Shown here: positions 1 to 13,665 of the stretch, piece by piece
Numbering within the stretch: the first letter of the stretch is position 1
How the letters are laid out: the number at the start of each line of letters is the position of its first letter
NCBI GenBank assembly: GCA_021808525.1
Contig: JAKBBK010000003.1
Coordinates: 1-64,000, forward strand
From: Pseudomonadota bacterium
GTDB lineage: Bacteria > Pseudomonadota > Gammaproteobacteria > Burkholderiales > Burkholderiaceae_C
DNA: 64,000 bases
Reading direction: 5' to 3'
Program-made: the position numbers and the translations under genes
Notes under the pieces: generated by a model
What the model saw: the letters and a program-made list of their open reading frames with translations, nothing else
Database searches by the model: none
Told to the model about the DNA's origin: nothing

Positions 1-112
<112 letters not shown>

Positions 113-177
113 TCAGGTCCGCGGGCGGCGCGCCGCCCGGCTTGCTGCAACAGCAGATGCAGCCGATTGCGCCGGAT

Positions 178-753
178 TCAAGCCCCCGGGGCGCCGGCCT
201 GGGCCGAGGCCACGGTGACCATGGCGGGACGCAGCGTGCGCTCGGCCAGCATGTAGCCCTTTTGCAGCACGGCGACCACGGTGTTGGGCGCCTGTTCCGA
301 GGGGACGCTGGCGATCGCCTGGTGGCGGGCCGGGTCGAAGCGCTCGCCGGCTGCCGGGGAGACTTCCTGGATGCGGCTGCGCTCGAAGGCCCCGCGCAGC
401 TGGCTCAGGGTGAGCTCCACGCCCTTTTTCAGGGCCTCGATGCTGCCGCTGGCGTCGGCCAGCGCGGCTTCCAGGCTGTCCTTCACGGGCAGCAGTTCCT
501 GGGCCATCGATTCCACGGCGAACTTGCGCGCCCTGGCGGTTTCCTCCTCGGCGCGGCGGCGTACGTTCTCGGCCTCGGCCTTGGCGCGCAGGAACTGGTC
601 CTTCAGGGCCTCGAGTTCGTCCTGGGCCACCTTGAGCGCCTGCTCCAGCGCATCACCGTCGCTCGCGGCCTGCGCGTCGACTCGTTCGTCGGCGGAGGGG
701 GTCGGGTCGGCGGCCTGGGCCGCCGGGCTTTCGTTCGCGGAAGTCTGGGTCAT
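178..753 (-). CDS. grpE: GrpE nucleotide exchange factor for DnaK
   Basis: A 191-residue GrpE, the usual family length. Residues 1-35 are an acidic, disordered N-terminus. A long coiled coil follows ([20 protein letters not shown]), then the C-terminal beta domain with the family pattern around FDPARHQAI and [19 protein letters not shown]. GrpE releases ADP from DnaK and acts as a thermosensor in the cytosol. It precedes dnaK, so the two are probably co-transcribed. No CIRCE element or clear sigma-32 promoter was recognised in the 76 bp between this gene and the upstream glycosyltransferase gene. Confidence 0.97.
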   Translation of the reverse strand: MTQTSANESPAAQAADPTPSADERVDAQAASDGDALEQALKVAQDELEALKDQFLRAKAEAENVRRRAEEETARARKFAVESMAQELLPVKDSLEAALADASGSIEALKKGVELTLSQLRGAFERSRIQEVSPAAGERFDPARHQAIASVPSEQAPNTVVAVLQKGYMLAERTLRPAMVTVASAQAGAPGA

Positions 754-829
754 GGGTCGGCAGGGTTGGGTCGGCGCGCCGGGGAGGGCGCGCGGCTTTG
801 CCAGGGATGTGGGGGCGCCCGCCGGGCTT

Positions 830-2566
830 TCAAGGGGGGGCCGCGCGACGCACGAACACGATGCTGTCGCGAAACCCTACCGGCCTCATGCCCACGGCCA
901 GGCCGCTGGCCAGGAAGGAAGCCAGGCGGTCGCGCGCCACCCAGACGGCCAGCGGCCGGCCCGCACGCGCCGCCTCGCGCACCACGGAGGGCTGCACGCA
1001 GGGCGAGGCGCCGGCCGCGTGGCGGCAGCCGAACCACAGGTCGGAGCTGGTGCTGTCGATCACCCGCAGGGGGCGCAGGCCGTAGAACAGCAGCGAGGCG
1101 TCCTGGTCCTCGAAGGTCTGCCAGGAGTACATGTCCACGCCTCGCGGGAACATCGAGTGCAGCACCTGGGCGACATGCTGCTGGGAGGTGTCGGAGGTCT
1201 TGGCCACCGCCAGCTCGGTGGCGAACAGGCTCATGCTCAGGCCGCTCAGCCCGAACACCAGCAGGCCCGCCTCGAGCAGCCCGCGGCGCAGCAGTGCCGC
1301 GGCCAGCAGCGACACCGCCAGCAGGCTCAGGCTCAGCCAGGGCAGCAGCGCGCACTGGGGCGGCGGCAGGCCGCTGCGCAGCGCCATGAGCCGTACCTCC
1401 GGCACGGTGACGATGGCCAGCCACAGCCCGGCCGCCGCCAGGCCGAACAGCGCGCATCCCGCGGCCATCCAGGCTCGCGCCGTGGCGATCTCGCCGCGTT
1501 CCGAGGCCTGCTGCAGGCGCACGCCCGCCCACCAGGCCAGCAGCACGACCACCGGCAGCAGGTAGTAGGCGCCCTTGTCGCTGGAGCTGGAGAAGAACAC
1601 CAGCAGCGTGAGCGAGGCATTGCGTGCCCACACCGCGCTGCGCGCCGCCGGGCCGCTGCGCACCCGGCGCGTGCGCAGCACCAGCGCGGCCAGCAGGCCG
1701 GTCCATTGAAAGGTTCCGATCAGCAGCTTGGGCAGGTAGTACCACCAGGGGCCGTGGTGGAAGTCGTCGGGGATCCGGGTGCCGAGAAAGCGGTTGATGG
1801 TCTCGTTGACCCAGAAAAACCAGGCGAAGCCGCTCTGGTGCCAGGCGGCGAGCAGTTGCCAGGGCATGGCCACGAGCAGGAACAGCACGATGGCCCAGGG
1901 GTCCAGGAACAGGCGCAGCATGCGCGCGCGCGGCAAGGGGCCGGGCGACAGCAGCAACTGCACCAGTCCCACCAGTCCCAGCAGCACCAGGGCCTCGGGT
2001 CCCTTGGTCATCACGGCCAGGCCCAGGGGCAGCATGGCCCAGCGCATCAGGGCGCGGCTTTCCCGGCGTTCGGCCAGCACCACCAGGGCCAGCGCGACCA
2101 GCCACCCCAGGCTCATCAGGGGGTCGAACAGGATGGTGCGACCGATTTCCACCCAGCCCAGCGAGGTGCCGGCGATCAGCGCGGCCGTGCGACCCGCCAG
2201 CGGCGATTCCAGGCGACGCCCGAGCACGATGCAGCCCAGGCTGGCCAGCCAGGCCGCCATCGCATCGGGCAGGCGAGCCTGCCAGGCACCCACGCCGAAG
2301 ATCTTGAAGCTCAGCGCCATCAGCCAGTACAGCAGGGGCGGCTTCTCGATGTAGGGCACCCCGTCCAGGTGCGGGATCAGCCAGCTGCCGCCATGGGCCA
2401 TCGCCATGGCGATGTCGGCGTACAGGGCTTCGTTGTTGTCGCGGATCGGGGGCCGGCCCAGGCCCCAGAACATGCAGGCGGCGACCAGCAGCAGCACGGC
2501 GGCATCGGCAATCCAGGCGGGCAGGGCCTGGTCGTGGCGAACAGGGGGGGGAGAGTGCGGGGGCAA
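830..2566 (-). CDS. ArnT/PMT-family polyprenyl-phosphate glycosyltransferase (membrane)
   Basis: A 578-residue inner-membrane protein with many hydrophobic segments. The N-terminal first-loop signature [19 protein letters not shown] followed by [11 protein letters not shown] is typical of the PMT_2/ArnT family, which moves a sugar from undecaprenyl phosphate to a periplasmic acceptor such as lipid A or protein. The substrate cannot be read from the sequence, and no arn pathway genes (arnA, B, C, D) lie nearby. The start is a TTG at 2566; no ATG occurs before the first membrane helix ends. It sits between hemH and grpE on the same strand, which breaks the usual hemH-grpE adjacency. Confidence 0.8.
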   Translation of the reverse strand: MPPHSPPPVRHDQALPAWIADAAVLLLVAACMFWGLGRPPIRDNNEALYADIAMAMAHGGSWLIPHLDGVPYIEKPPLLYWLMALSFKIFGVGAWQARLPDAMAAWLASLGCIVLGRRLESPLAGRTAALIAGTSLGWVEIGRTILFDPLMSLGWLVALALVVLAERRESRALMRWAMLPLGLAVMTKGPEALVLLGLVGLVQLLLSPGPLPRARMLRLFLDPWAIVLFLLVAMPWQLLAAWHQSGFAWFFWVNETINRFLGTRIPDDFHHGPWWYYLPKLLIGTFQWTGLLAALVLRTRRVRSGPAARSAVWARNASLTLLVFFSSSSDKGAYYLLPVVVLLAWWAGVRLQQASERGEIATARAWMAAGCALFGLAAAGLWLAIVTVPEVRLMALRSGLPPPQCALLPWLSLSLLAVSLLAAALLRRGLLEAGLLVFGLSGLSMSLFATELAVAKTSDTSQQHVAQVLHSMFPRGVDMYSWQTFEDQDASLLFYGLRPLRVIDSTSSDLWFGCRHAAGASPCVQPSVVREAARAGRPLAVWVARDRLASFLASGLAVGMRPVGFRDSIVFVRRAAPP

Positions 2567-2728
2567 GGCAGGCTCGAAAGGGGCGGGAGCAACCCGTGGA
2601 TCGGGTGCACTCAGCGCAGCAGGACGCCGTGCCGCCAGAAGGCGACGCAGTTTATTCGGAAACGGTTACATCACGCCGGATGAAATGCGCCGACGTTCGG
2701 ACCATATCCTGGCACAGGATGGCCGGGA

Positions 2729-3826
2729 TCAGGCCTCCTGGGCCGTGCGCAGCGCACGGGCACGCGCCGCGCTGGCCGCGAGTTGCGCGGTGTCGGGAGG
2801 GGTTCGCGTGGGCCAACCCATCAATTCACGCTCCACCAGGTCGGCCAGGGCGCCGACCCATTGCGCATCGTCGTTCAGGCAGGCGATGTAGTGGAACTCG
2901 CTGCCGCCGCTGGACAGGAAGGCCTGTTTGCCCTCGATGGCGATTTCCTCCAGGGTCTCCAGGCAATCGGCGACGAAACCGGGGCAGACCACGTCCACCC
3001 GTCGCACGCCCGCCCTGGCCAGCTCGCGCAGGCTGGGCTCGGTGTAGGGCTGCAGCCACTCCTGCGCGCCGAAGCGCGACTGGAAGCTCAGCAGGTACTG
3101 CTTGTCGTCCAGTCCCAGGGCCTCGGCCAGCAGGCGGGCGGTCTTGTGGCACTCGCAGTGGTAGGGGTCGCCGCGCAGCAGGGTGCGCCGGGGCATGCCG
3201 TGGAAACTCATCACCAGGCGCTCGGGACGCCCATGCTCGGCCCAGTGGGCGCGCACCTTGGCGGCCAGGGATTCGATGTAACCGGGGTCATCGGCGAAAT
3301 TGCGCACCCAGCGCAACGCGGGCTGGCGCCGCTGGGCGCGCAGCCAGGCGCCCACAGCGTCCAGCGCGGTGGCGGTGGTGGCCGCGCTGTACTGGGGGTA
3401 CAGGGGCACGCCGAGCAGGCGCGTGGCGCCCTGGGCATGCAACTGGTCCAGCACCGCGCCGGTCGCGGGATCGCCGTAGCGCATGGCATGGCGCACCGTC
3501 AGGTGGTGGCCGCGGCGCTGCAGCTCGGCCTGCAGCGCGCGCTCCAGCGAGGCGGTGGCCACCGCCAGCGGGGACCCGGCGGGCTGCCAGATGCGCGCGT
3601 ACTTGGCCGCGGTGCGCGGGGAACGGAAGGGGACGATGATGCCGTGCAGGATCGGCAGCCACACCGCGCGCGGCACCTCGATGACCCGCGGATCGGCCAG
3701 GAATTCGCGCAGGTAGCGGCGTACCGCCGCGGGGGTGGGCGCCGCGGGCGTGCCCAGGTTGAACAGGACGACGGCGGTGGTGGAGGGGCGGCCGTGTTCG
3801 AAGGTGTCGGGAGAAGGCGAAGGCAT
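2729..3826 (-). CDS. hemH: Ferrochelatase
   Basis: A 365-residue ferrochelatase, which inserts Fe2+ into protoporphyrin IX in the last step of protoheme synthesis. The N-terminus [14 protein letters not shown], the catalytic-His segment MSFHGMPRR and the C-terminal [13 protein letters not shown] are family hallmarks. The frame stays open far upstream, but the ATG at 3826 gives the normal N-terminus and avoids overlap with the cyclase gene 35 bp upstream. It lies downstream of rpoD and the cyclase and upstream of the glycosyltransferase and grpE, so it may share read-through transcription with heat-shock genes. Confidence 0.97.
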   Translation of the reverse strand: MPSPSPDTFEHGRPSTTAVVLFNLGTPAAPTPAAVRRYLREFLADPRVIEVPRAVWLPILHGIIVPFRSPRTAAKYARIWQPAGSPLAVATASLERALQAELQRRGHHLTVRHAMRYGDPATGAVLDQLHAQGATRLLGVPLYPQYSAATTATALDAVGAWLRAQRRQPALRWVRNFADDPGYIESLAAKVRAHWAEHGRPERLVMSFHGMPRRTLLRGDPYHCECHKTARLLAEALGLDDKQYLLSFQSRFGAQEWLQPYTEPSLRELARAGVRRVDVVCPGFVADCLETLEEIAIEGKQAFLSSGGSEFHYIACLNDDAQWVGALADLVERELMGWPTRTPPDTAQLAASAARARALRTAQEA

Positions 3827-3861
3827 GGGGTGGCGGGCAGCGAGGCGTCGGGCGCGCCTTC

Positions 3862-4776
3862 TCAGCGGTCGAACACCTCGAACATCACGGTGGGGGCCGT
3901 GGGGTCGGTGGGCTTGGCGCCCAGGCAGATCTCGCCCTGGCCATGCAGCACGCATTCGTTGCGGCGCAGCGCCAGCGCGTTGTCCTGCCCGGCGTAGCGC
4001 ACCCAGGTGCCGTTGCTGGACAGGTCGGTGAGCATGAAATAGCTTCCGCGCCATTCGATGCGGGCATGCTGGCGGGATACCCGGATGTCGTTCACGACGA
4101 ACTCCGCAGCCTGGGTGCGCCCGATGTGCAGCACGCCTTGCGAGGCCGGCATGTCCTGGTGCACGTCCAGCCAGCTCAGGCCCAGGTGCTGGGTGGCGCT
4201 GGCGATCATGGTCGGCAGGTGGGGCATGGTCTGGCTGTTCTGCCAGCCAGCATCCCATTCGATCTGGTGTACCGGCACCGCCTGCTCGTAGCCGCGCAGG
4301 AAAATCGAGCCCAGGCTGCGCAGGCGCGCCTGCTGTTCCAGGCTCAGGCCCTCGGCTACGGCTTCACCCAGCAGGATCTGCCCGCCGGCGGCCGAGCCCG
4401 ACAGGCGCGCCGCGGCGTTCACCGCGTCGCCGAAACAGTCCCCCGGCGTGAGCACCACCGGGCCGCGCGACAGGCCGATTTTCAGCGGCACCGACACCGG
4501 GGCGGAATTGTCGTGGTTCCACTGCGCGAGGCGGCGTTGGGCCTCGCAGCAGGCCTGCACCGCGGCCGCGTTGTCGTCGAACACCGCGAGCAGGCCGTCG
4601 CCCAGGGTCTTGACCACCTGTCCGCGGTGCTGGGCGATGATCTCCCCGGCCGCCTGGGTGACCTGGGTCATCAGGCGTGCCGCAACCGTGTCGCCCAGCG
4701 ACTTGTACAAGCCGGTGCTGCCGACCACGTCGGCGAACACCACGGTTCTCGTCACGGGCTTGCGCAGATTGGACAT
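3862..4776 (-). CDS. Class III adenylate/guanylate cyclase with C-terminal FHA domain
   Basis: A soluble 304-residue, two-domain protein. Residues 8-175 form a class III cyclase domain. Metal-binding Asp16 lies in FADVVGST and Asp60 in KTLGDG, with Lys56 at the adenine-selecting position, and [13 protein letters not shown] supplies the transition-state Asn and Arg. All canonical catalytic residues are therefore present, which favours cAMP synthesis. Residues 215-290 form an FHA domain (HIGR, SRQHAR, SSNGTW) that binds phosphothreonine. It starts 26 bp after rpoD ends and precedes hemH. The natural reading is a cyclase localised or regulated by a phosphorylated partner; the partner is unknown. 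Confidence 0.88.
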   Translation of the reverse strand: MSNLRKPVTRTVVFADVVGSTGLYKSLGDTVAARLMTQVTQAAGEIIAQHRGQVVKTLGDGLLAVFDDNAAAVQACCEAQRRLAQWNHDNSAPVSVPLKIGLSRGPVVLTPGDCFGDAVNAAARLSGSAAGGQILLGEAVAEGLSLEQQARLRSLGSIFLRGYEQAVPVHQIEWDAGWQNSQTMPHLPTMIASATQHLGLSWLDVHQDMPASQGVLHIGRTQAAEFVVNDIRVSRQHARIEWRGSYFMLTDLSSNGTWVRYAGQDNALALRRNECVLHGQGEICLGAKPTDPTAPTVMFEVFDR

Positions 4777-4802
4777 GTGCGCAAGTCTAACGGGCGCGTC
4801 GC

Positions 4803-7124
<2,322 letters not shown>

Positions 7125-7181
7125 CGTCGGATTCCTCGTACGCTTGTGCGGCTCCCGCCCCTGCGGTGGGGGGAGTCGACG

Positions 7182-7205
7182 GTCGTGCAACAAGTCGTGC
7201 AACAA
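7182..7205. repeat. Two tandem copies of a 12-mer in the rpoD leader
   Basis: GTCGTGCAACAA occurs twice back to back in the untranslated region between the predicted rpoD promoter and the rpoD start. On the coding strand it reads TTGTTGCACGAC twice. It would lie in the 5' leader of the rpoD mRNA. Function is unknown. Confidence 0.6.
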
Positions 7206-7293
7206 GAATAGGCCAAGCCGCGGGCCGCCCCGGATCCGCGTCGGCCCCCGAAGCTGCGGGGTCGATGCGTTCGCGCCTTGTGCGCAAAACCCC

Positions 7294-7321
7294 ATAGTAT
7301 AGGCGGGACGGCCGATTTCAA
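7294..7321 (-). promoter_or_regulatory. Candidate sigma-70 promoter for rpoD
   Basis: On the minus strand TTGAAA (7321-7316) is followed by a 16-bp spacer and TACTAT (7299-7294). This is a good match to sigma-70 -35 and -10 hexamers, about 170 bp upstream of the rpoD ATG and just downstream of dnaG. The first hexamer extends to CTTGAAA, the sigma-32 -35 consensus, but a sigma-32 -10 at the right distance is not convincing. Confidence 0.5.
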
Positions 7322-7361
7322 GTCCGCGCCCTGAGCCGGGCCCCTGCCGGCGGCCGGGCGT

Positions 7362-9296
7362 TCACAGGCGCGGCAGGCTGCGCATGAGCTCGCGCAGGCG
7401 CAGCGAAAGGCCCTGGTATTCCAGGCGCGAGGCCGGATCGGCCAGGCCCTCGGCGGCCAGCGCCTGCTGACGTTGCTTGATCCAGGCCATTTCGATGCTT
7501 TCCAGCGCTCCGCGCAGGTCGGGTTGCAATTCCGAGGCGTCGCGCTCGAGCAATTCAGCGGGGGCGAGCGCCTCGGCTGCCTCCAGCAGGCCTTCGGCGC
7601 GCAGCGCTTCCCAGACCGAGGACGGGGTCGGTTCGGCGTGTTCATCCAGGTAGGACTCCAGCCAGCGCGCAAGTTCCCCGACGGAGCCCGGGTGAGCCAC
7701 CAGCAGGTCATGCTGGGCGGCGCTGATGTCGCGCCACAGCGCGGGGTGGGCCAGAAGGATGCGCAGGGCCGTGTGCGCATGGTCGACCTTGGGGCGGCTC
7801 AGACGCTGCATGCGTGGCTCGGCCGGCTTCGCGCGCGAGTAGCCGCCCTGGGCGCCGCCGCCGGGGCCGCCGCTGCCCGCGTTGCCGCCTGCACCTCGGC
7901 CGCCACCCGCGCCGCCGCTGGCCGCGTTTGCTGGCGCCGCGGCGCGCCGGCCAGCTTGCATCGCCAGCGCGGCGCGCAATTCGTCGGCGGGGGTGCGCAG
8001 GCGTTGCGCCAGGTCGTGCAGGATCTGGCCCTTCAGCGCGGACTCCGGGATCGAAGCCAGCAGCTCCCGCGAACGCGCGATCGCCTGGGCCCGCCCCTCC
8101 GCGGTGTCCAGCGCCAGGCCGTCCGCCACGTGGTCCAGCAGGAACACCGAAAGCGGCCGCGCCCGCGCGATTTCTCGCTCGAAGGCGTCGGCGCCGAGTT
8201 CGCGCACGAAACTGTCGGGATCGTGCTCGGCCGGCAGGAACAGGAATTTCACCGATCGTTCGTCGCTCAGCGCCGGCAGCGCGGCCTGCATCGCCCGCGC
8301 GGCCGCGCGACGCCCGGCCGCGTCGCCGTCGAAGGAGAACACGATCTGGGCGCAGTAGCGGAACAGCTTGCGCACATGCTCCGGGGTGCATGCGGTGCCC
8401 AGCGTGGCCACCGCATGCTCGACGCCGTGCTGGGCCAGCGCGATCACGTCCAGGTAGCCCTCGACCACCAGCACCTGCCCGTGGCGCTGGATGGCCTGGC
8501 GCGCCTCGAACAGACCGTACAGCTCCTCGCCCTTGTGGAACAGTTCGGTTTCGGGGGAGTTGATGTACTTGGGCTCGCCGCGGTCGAGCACGCGCCCGCC
8601 GAAGCCGATGATCTCGCCCTGGGCGTTGCGGATGGGAAAGGTGATGCGGTCGCGCAGCCGGTCGTAGCGTCGCGCCACGGCGGCGCCCGCCGCCTGGGCC
8701 GGCTCCAGGGTCTGGCCCTGGGCGTCGCGCGCCACCACCAGGCCCGACTGCAGCAGCAGCTCGGCCTCGTAGTTGGGGAACACCCTGGCCAGTCCCTGCC
8801 AGTCCTCGGGGGCATAGCCCAGTCCGTAGCGCGCCGCCGAGCGCCCGCTCAGGCCGCGGCCCTTGAGGTAGTCGATGGCCCGCGGGCTGGCACGCAGGCG
8901 TTCGCGGTAGAAGGCTTCGGCCTGCTGCAGCACCTCGCGCAGGCGCGCCTTGTGGCTGCGCTGCTCGGCGGCACGGCGCTGCTCGCCTTCGTCCGCCTCC
9001 TGCTGGGGCAGTTCCATGCCCGCGTCGCGCGCCAGTTCGCGCACCGCGTCGGGAAAGCTCATCCCGGAGTGCTCCATGAGGAAACCGATCGCGCTGCCGT
9101 GCGCGCCGCAGCCGAAGCAGTGGTAGAACTGCTTGGAAGGGCTGACCGTGAAGGAGGCGGACTTCTCGCTGTGGAAGGGGCACAGCCCCTTGTAGTTGGT
9201 GCCGGCCTTTTTCAGCTGCACCGCGCGCCCGACCACCTCGACGATGTCGACGCGGCCGAGCAATTCCTGGATGAAGTCCTCGGGAATCAGCGACAT
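7362..9296 (-). CDS. dnaG: DNA primase
   Basis: A 644-residue DnaG, which makes RNA primers for replication. The N-terminal CHC2 zinc-binding domain has Cys39, His42, Cys60 and Cys63 (CPFH and CFGCG). The Toprim catalytic core includes VVEGYLDVIALAQHG and FDGDAAGRRA. The C-terminal ~140 residues correspond to the DnaB-helicase-binding region. Between core and C-domain (about residues 440-500) is an unusually Gly/Ala-rich linker. The gene stands upstream of rpoD and downstream of adk, all on the minus strand. Confidence 0.97.
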   Translation of the reverse strand: MSLIPEDFIQELLGRVDIVEVVGRAVQLKKAGTNYKGLCPFHSEKSASFTVSPSKQFYHCFGCGAHGSAIGFLMEHSGMSFPDAVRELARDAGMELPQQEADEGEQRRAAEQRSHKARLREVLQQAEAFYRERLRASPRAIDYLKGRGLSGRSAARYGLGYAPEDWQGLARVFPNYEAELLLQSGLVVARDAQGQTLEPAQAAGAAVARRYDRLRDRITFPIRNAQGEIIGFGGRVLDRGEPKYINSPETELFHKGEELYGLFEARQAIQRHGQVLVVEGYLDVIALAQHGVEHAVATLGTACTPEHVRKLFRYCAQIVFSFDGDAAGRRAAARAMQAALPALSDERSVKFLFLPAEHDPDSFVRELGADAFEREIARARPLSVFLLDHVADGLALDTAEGRAQAIARSRELLASIPESALKGQILHDLAQRLRTPADELRAALAMQAGRRAAAPANAASGGAGGGRGAGGNAGSGGPGGGAQGGYSRAKPAEPRMQRLSRPKVDHAHTALRILLAHPALWRDISAAQHDLLVAHPGSVGELARWLESYLDEHAEPTPSSVWEALRAEGLLEAAEALAPAELLERDASELQPDLRGALESIEMAWIKQRQQALAAEGLADPASRLEYQGLSLRLRELMRSLPRL

Positions 9297-9351
9297 GGCC
9301 TGGGCGGCGCTGCCGCCGCGGGTTCGGCGCGCCGGCCGCGGCGCGGCGGGA

Positions 9352-10990
<1,639 letters not shown>

Positions 10991-10994
<4 letters not shown>

Positions 10995-11200
10995 GGCTGG
11001 GTGGCCGCGCCGGGCGCGGGGGTCTCGCCGGCGCCGGCCAGGGTGTCGCGGGCCTGGTCGACCAGCATCACCGGAATGCCCTCGCGGATGGGAAAGGCGA
11101 GTCGGTCGCGCGGGCAGACCAGTTCCTGCGCCGCGCGTTCGTGCTGCAGCGGGCCCTTGCACACCGGGCACACCAGCAGGTCAAGCAGACGTGAATCCAT
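10991..11200 (-). CDS. Trm112/YcaR-family small zinc-ribbon-like protein
   Basis: A 69-residue member of the UPF0434/Trm112 family. The start [18 protein letters not shown] and the core [20 protein letters not shown] are characteristic. Two Cys pairs (CPVC and a single later Cys) suggest a partly degenerate zinc knuckle. Its function is not established in bacteria; eukaryotic Trm112 activates methyltransferases. The conserved place between lpxK and kdsB is seen across many proteobacteria. It overlaps lpxK by 20 bp and kdsB by 4 bp. Confidence 0.92.
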
Positions 11201-12230
11201 CAGGGGGGCTCCATGCGCCGCGCGCCAGGCGCGCCAGCAACCAGGGGACGAAGCCGGGGTCCGCCTCCAGGCGCAGCCCCACGGCCCACAGCCGTTCCAG
11301 CCCGGCTTGTCCGAGCTCGCATTTTAGGGCGTCCTTCTCGGTCAGCACGACCGCGCCCGGCAGTTCGCGCAGCAAGGCTTCGGGCAAGGCGCCGTGATCC
11401 GGGGCCGAGGCGGTGCGCGCGAGCGCGAGCCCGGCGTCGCGCAACATGTCGAAGAACTGCGCCGGGTTGCCGATGGCGGCGGCGGCCGACACCGGCCGCT
11501 CGGCATGCTCGAGCCGGAACTCGGCCAGGCTCAGGCGGCGACCGTCCGCCAGGTTGCGCAGATCCCCTGCCTGGCGGCGCAATGCGAAAAAGGGCGCCGC
11601 GCCCGCGCGCCCTCGCGTCGGTGGACGGGGTCCCAGCGTGGCATCGCGGCGGCGTGACCAGGGCTCGCGCAGCGGTCCCGCCGGCAGCGGCCAGCCGTTG
11701 CCGGCGCCGCGGGCGTCGAGCACCACCAGCTCCACGTCGCGCGCCAGGGCGTAGTGCTGCAGCCCGTCGTCGCTGAGCAGCACGTCCACCTCGGGGTGCT
11801 CGCGCAGCAGCGCGCGGGCGGCGGCGGGGCGATCCCGGCCCACCCATACCGGGCAGTCGCACAGCCGGCGCAGCAACAGCGGCTCGTCGCCGCTGTCCTG
11901 CGCGGGGGTGTCCGGGTGCACGGCCATGGGCTCGGCGCCGCCGCGTCGGCGGCCGTAGCCCCGCGAGACGATGCCGGGGCGACGCCCGGCCTCGCGCAGC
12001 GCCTGCGCGAGCAGGTGCACCACGGGGGTCTTGCCGCTTCCACCGGCCGTCAGATTGCCCACCACCACCACGGGCACCGGGGCGCGCCAGGCGCGCAGCC
12101 AGCCCCGGCGCCAGGCCAGCCGTCGCAGCGCGGCCGCGCCGGCGAACAGCGCGGCCAGCGGCAACAGGCAGCAGGCCGGCGCGCCGCGGTGCAGCCACCA
12201 GCGCGGCCAGCCGGGCGAGTCCTGGTTCAC
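11181..12230 (-). CDS. lpxK: Tetraacyldisaccharide 4'-kinase
   Basis: A 349-residue LpxK, which phosphorylates the 4' position of tetraacyldisaccharide-1-phosphate to make lipid IVA at the cytoplasmic face of the inner membrane. It has an N-terminal membrane-associated helix and a P-loop in [18 protein letters not shown] at about residues 55-72. [12 protein letters not shown] and the later [10 protein letters not shown] segment are also family motifs. The start overlaps the exbD stop by 4 bp. It ends within Trm112. The gene belongs to the lipid A/Kdo part of this operon. Confidence 0.96.
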   Translation of the reverse strand: MNQDSPGWPRWWLHRGAPACCLLPLAALFAGAAALRRLAWRRGWLRAWRAPVPVVVVGNLTAGGSGKTPVVHLLAQALREAGRRPGIVSRGYGRRRGGAEPMAVHPDTPAQDSGDEPLLLRRLCDCPVWVGRDRPAAARALLREHPEVDVLLSDDGLQHYALARDVELVVLDARGAGNGWPLPAGPLREPWSRRRDATLGPRPPTRGRAGAAPFFALRRQAGDLRNLADGRRLSLAEFRLEHAERPVSAAAAIGNPAQFFDMLRDAGLALARTASAPDHGALPEALLRELPGAVVLTEKDALKCELGQAGLERLWAVGLRLEADPGFVPWLLARLARGAWSPPDGFTSA

Positions 12231-12643
12231 GACGCGCTGCGCTGGGTGGCGAAGCTCAGGCGGCTGATGCCCAGCAGGCGGGCGGCCTCCATCACGTTGA
12301 CCACCGACTGCTGGGTGCTGCGGGCATCGGCGCTGATCACCAGGGTCACGTCACTGCGTCCGTGCACGGCGGCACGCAGTGCCTGCACCAGCGTGGGGAC
12401 ATCGCGCCCTTGCAGCGGGTGGCCCGCGATGGCGTAGCTGCCGTCGGCGGTGACGCCCACCACCACGCTGTCCGGCAGGTTCTTGGCCGCGCTGGCGTCG
12501 GCGACCGGCAACTGGATCTTGAGCTCGGTGTACTTGGAGTAGGTGGTGGTGATCATCAGGAAGATCAGCACCACCAGCAGCACGTCGATCAGCGGGATCA
12601 GGTTGATCTCGGGTTCTTCCGGGCGCGGACGCTGGAAATTCAT
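12227..12643 (-). CDS. exbD: ExbD/TolR-family proton-channel subunit
   Basis: A 138-residue protein with one N-terminal transmembrane helix carrying the proton-path Asp20 in INLIPLIDVLLVVLIFLM, followed by a periplasmic domain. ExbD works with ExbB to use the proton gradient to energise TonB or a related transenvelope machine. No tonB lies nearby. Placement before lpxK is common in betaproteobacteria, where this pair is annotated as ExbB/ExbD or TolQ/TolR-like. It starts 15 bp after exbB. Confidence 0.93.
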   Translation of the reverse strand: MNFQRPRPEEPEINLIPLIDVLLVVLIFLMITTTYSKYTELKIQLPVADASAAKNLPDSVVVGVTADGSYAIAGHPLQGRDVPTLVQALRAAVHGRSDVTLVISADARSTQQSVVNVMEAARLLGISRLSFATQRSAS

Positions 12644-12658
12644 CGCCTGGCCTTTGCG

Positions 12659-13294
12659 TCAGCCGCGCGTGGCGCGCCCCGACTCGATGTGGGGCTGCAG
12701 GTGGGTGGCCAGCCGGCGCGCGGCCTGTTCGAGTTCGATGCCGAAGTCGTCCACCCGGGCGCGGAAATAGCGGTAGAACATCAGGGACGGGACCGCGATG
12801 ATCAGTCCGAAGGCGGTGTTGTACAGCGCCACCGAGATGCCGTGCGCCAGCAGCAGCGGGTTGCCTCCGCCGCCGGTCTGCGAGCCGAAGATCTCGATCA
12901 GGCCCACCACCGTGCCCAGCAGGCCCAGCAGGGGCGCGGCGGAGGCCACCGTGCCCAGGGCGTTGAGATAGCGCTGCAGCCCGTGCATGACGGCGCGGCC
13001 GGCGTTTTCCATGTCCTCGCGCAGGCTCTCCGGGCTGGCATGGGGGCGGCGCGCGCCCCGGAATCCGGCGGCCAGCACGGCCCCCAGCGGGGAATTGCGC
13101 TCCAGCTTGTCCACCGTGTCGGCGGGGGGCAGGGCGGTGGCCGACACCGCCAGGGCCTCGTCCAGCAGGCGAGGGGGAATCACCCGCGGGGTGCGCAGGC
13201 TGCTCAGGCGCTCGAGCACCACGCCCAGGGCGGTGATGGAACAGAGGATCAAGGGCCAGATCGGCCAGCCCGCGGCTTCGACAATGCTCAGCAA
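12659..13294 (-). CDS. exbB: ExbB/MotA/TolQ-family proton-channel subunit
   Basis: A 211-residue inner-membrane protein with three hydrophobic segments: about 10-30, 105-130 (SAAPLLGLLGTVVGLIEIFG) and 150-175. The N-terminus LSIVEAAGWPIWPLIL matches the usual ExbB start only if a TTG codon at 13294 is used. A GGGG Shine-Dalgarno-like run sits 7 nt upstream of it, and no ATG is in frame nearby. It partners with ExbD and is the first gene of the envelope block. Its promoter must lie in the 364-bp region before xseA. Confidence 0.92.
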   Translation of the reverse strand: MLSIVEAAGWPIWPLILCSITALGVVLERLSSLRTPRVIPPRLLDEALAVSATALPPADTVDKLERNSPLGAVLAAGFRGARRPHASPESLREDMENAGRAVMHGLQRYLNALGTVASAAPLLGLLGTVVGLIEIFGSQTGGGGNPLLLAHGISVALYNTAFGLIIAVPSLMFYRYFRARVDDFGIELEQAARRLATHLQPHIESGRATRG

Positions 13295-13399
13295 GATGGA
13301 ACCCCGTGAAGATCGACAATGGGCCTGAACGCACCCGGCAGCGTGTAGTGTGCGGATGGTAATGCGCGCGGCCCGCGTGGCCTTCGGCGTCCATCCACG

Positions 13400-13435
13400 G
13401 TTATCCCGAAAATCTGTGGATAACAATGTGGGTAA
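13400..13435. promoter_or_regulatory. Inverted repeat with DnaA boxes between exbB and xseA
   Basis: GTTATCC (13400-13406) and GGATAAC (13418-13424) form a perfect 7-bp inverted repeat around an 11-nt spacer. The right arm lies inside a consensus DnaA box, TGTGGATAA at 13415-13423. A one-mismatch box, TGTGGGTAA, follows at 13427-13435. This lies in the 364-bp stretch 13295-13658 between divergent exbB and xseA. The rest of that stretch is AT-richer from about 13460 to 13530, with a possible -10 TACGAT at 13509 on the plus strand. The site could control either operon through DnaA or another factor. Confidence 0.45.
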
Positions 13436-13512
13436 GGCGGCGCGATGCTCCGCAAGTCTCGCAAAATCAAGGCCCGGATTTCTTGTGACCAATTTTTGAA
13501 CATGGAAATACG

Positions 13513-13665
13513 ATGAAAAATCAACAACTTGCACGGGGTGAGAAGGCTTTGCGAGCGCCTGCCCCGGCAAGCCGCGTGTTTGCTGGTCCGTGTGGACAGC
13601 TTGCCCCCGAAGCCGCGGCCCGCCTCGCTTCGCGCGGGGCCTCGGCCGCGGGTCGAGCATGGTGA
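13513..13665 (+). CDS. Possible 50-codon leader ORF overlapping the xseA start
   Basis: An ATG at 13513 opens a 50-codon frame starting MKNQQLARGEKALRAPAP and ending at TGA 13663-13665. This overlaps both candidate xseA start codons (ATG 13659 and ATG 13665). The peptide has no recognised domain, and its second half is Ala/Arg-rich in step with local base composition. The overlap suggests translational coupling if it is translated, but no clear Shine-Dalgarno sequence precedes it. It may simply be an open stretch. Confidence 0.22.
   Translation: MKNQQLARGEKALRAPAPASRVFAGPCGQLAPEAAARLASRGASAAGRAW

Noticed and set aside
7125..7295. In-frame 57-codon extension of rpoD upstream of ATG 7124
   Set aside because: It would start inside the predicted promoter and encodes Arg/Pro-rich sequence absent from RpoD.
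7294..7321. Sigma-32 heat-shock promoter for rpoD (CTTGAAA)
   Set aside because: The best -10 match, CCGCCTATA, is only 9 nt from CTTGAAA; sigma-32 needs about 13-14. A sigma-70 reading fits better.
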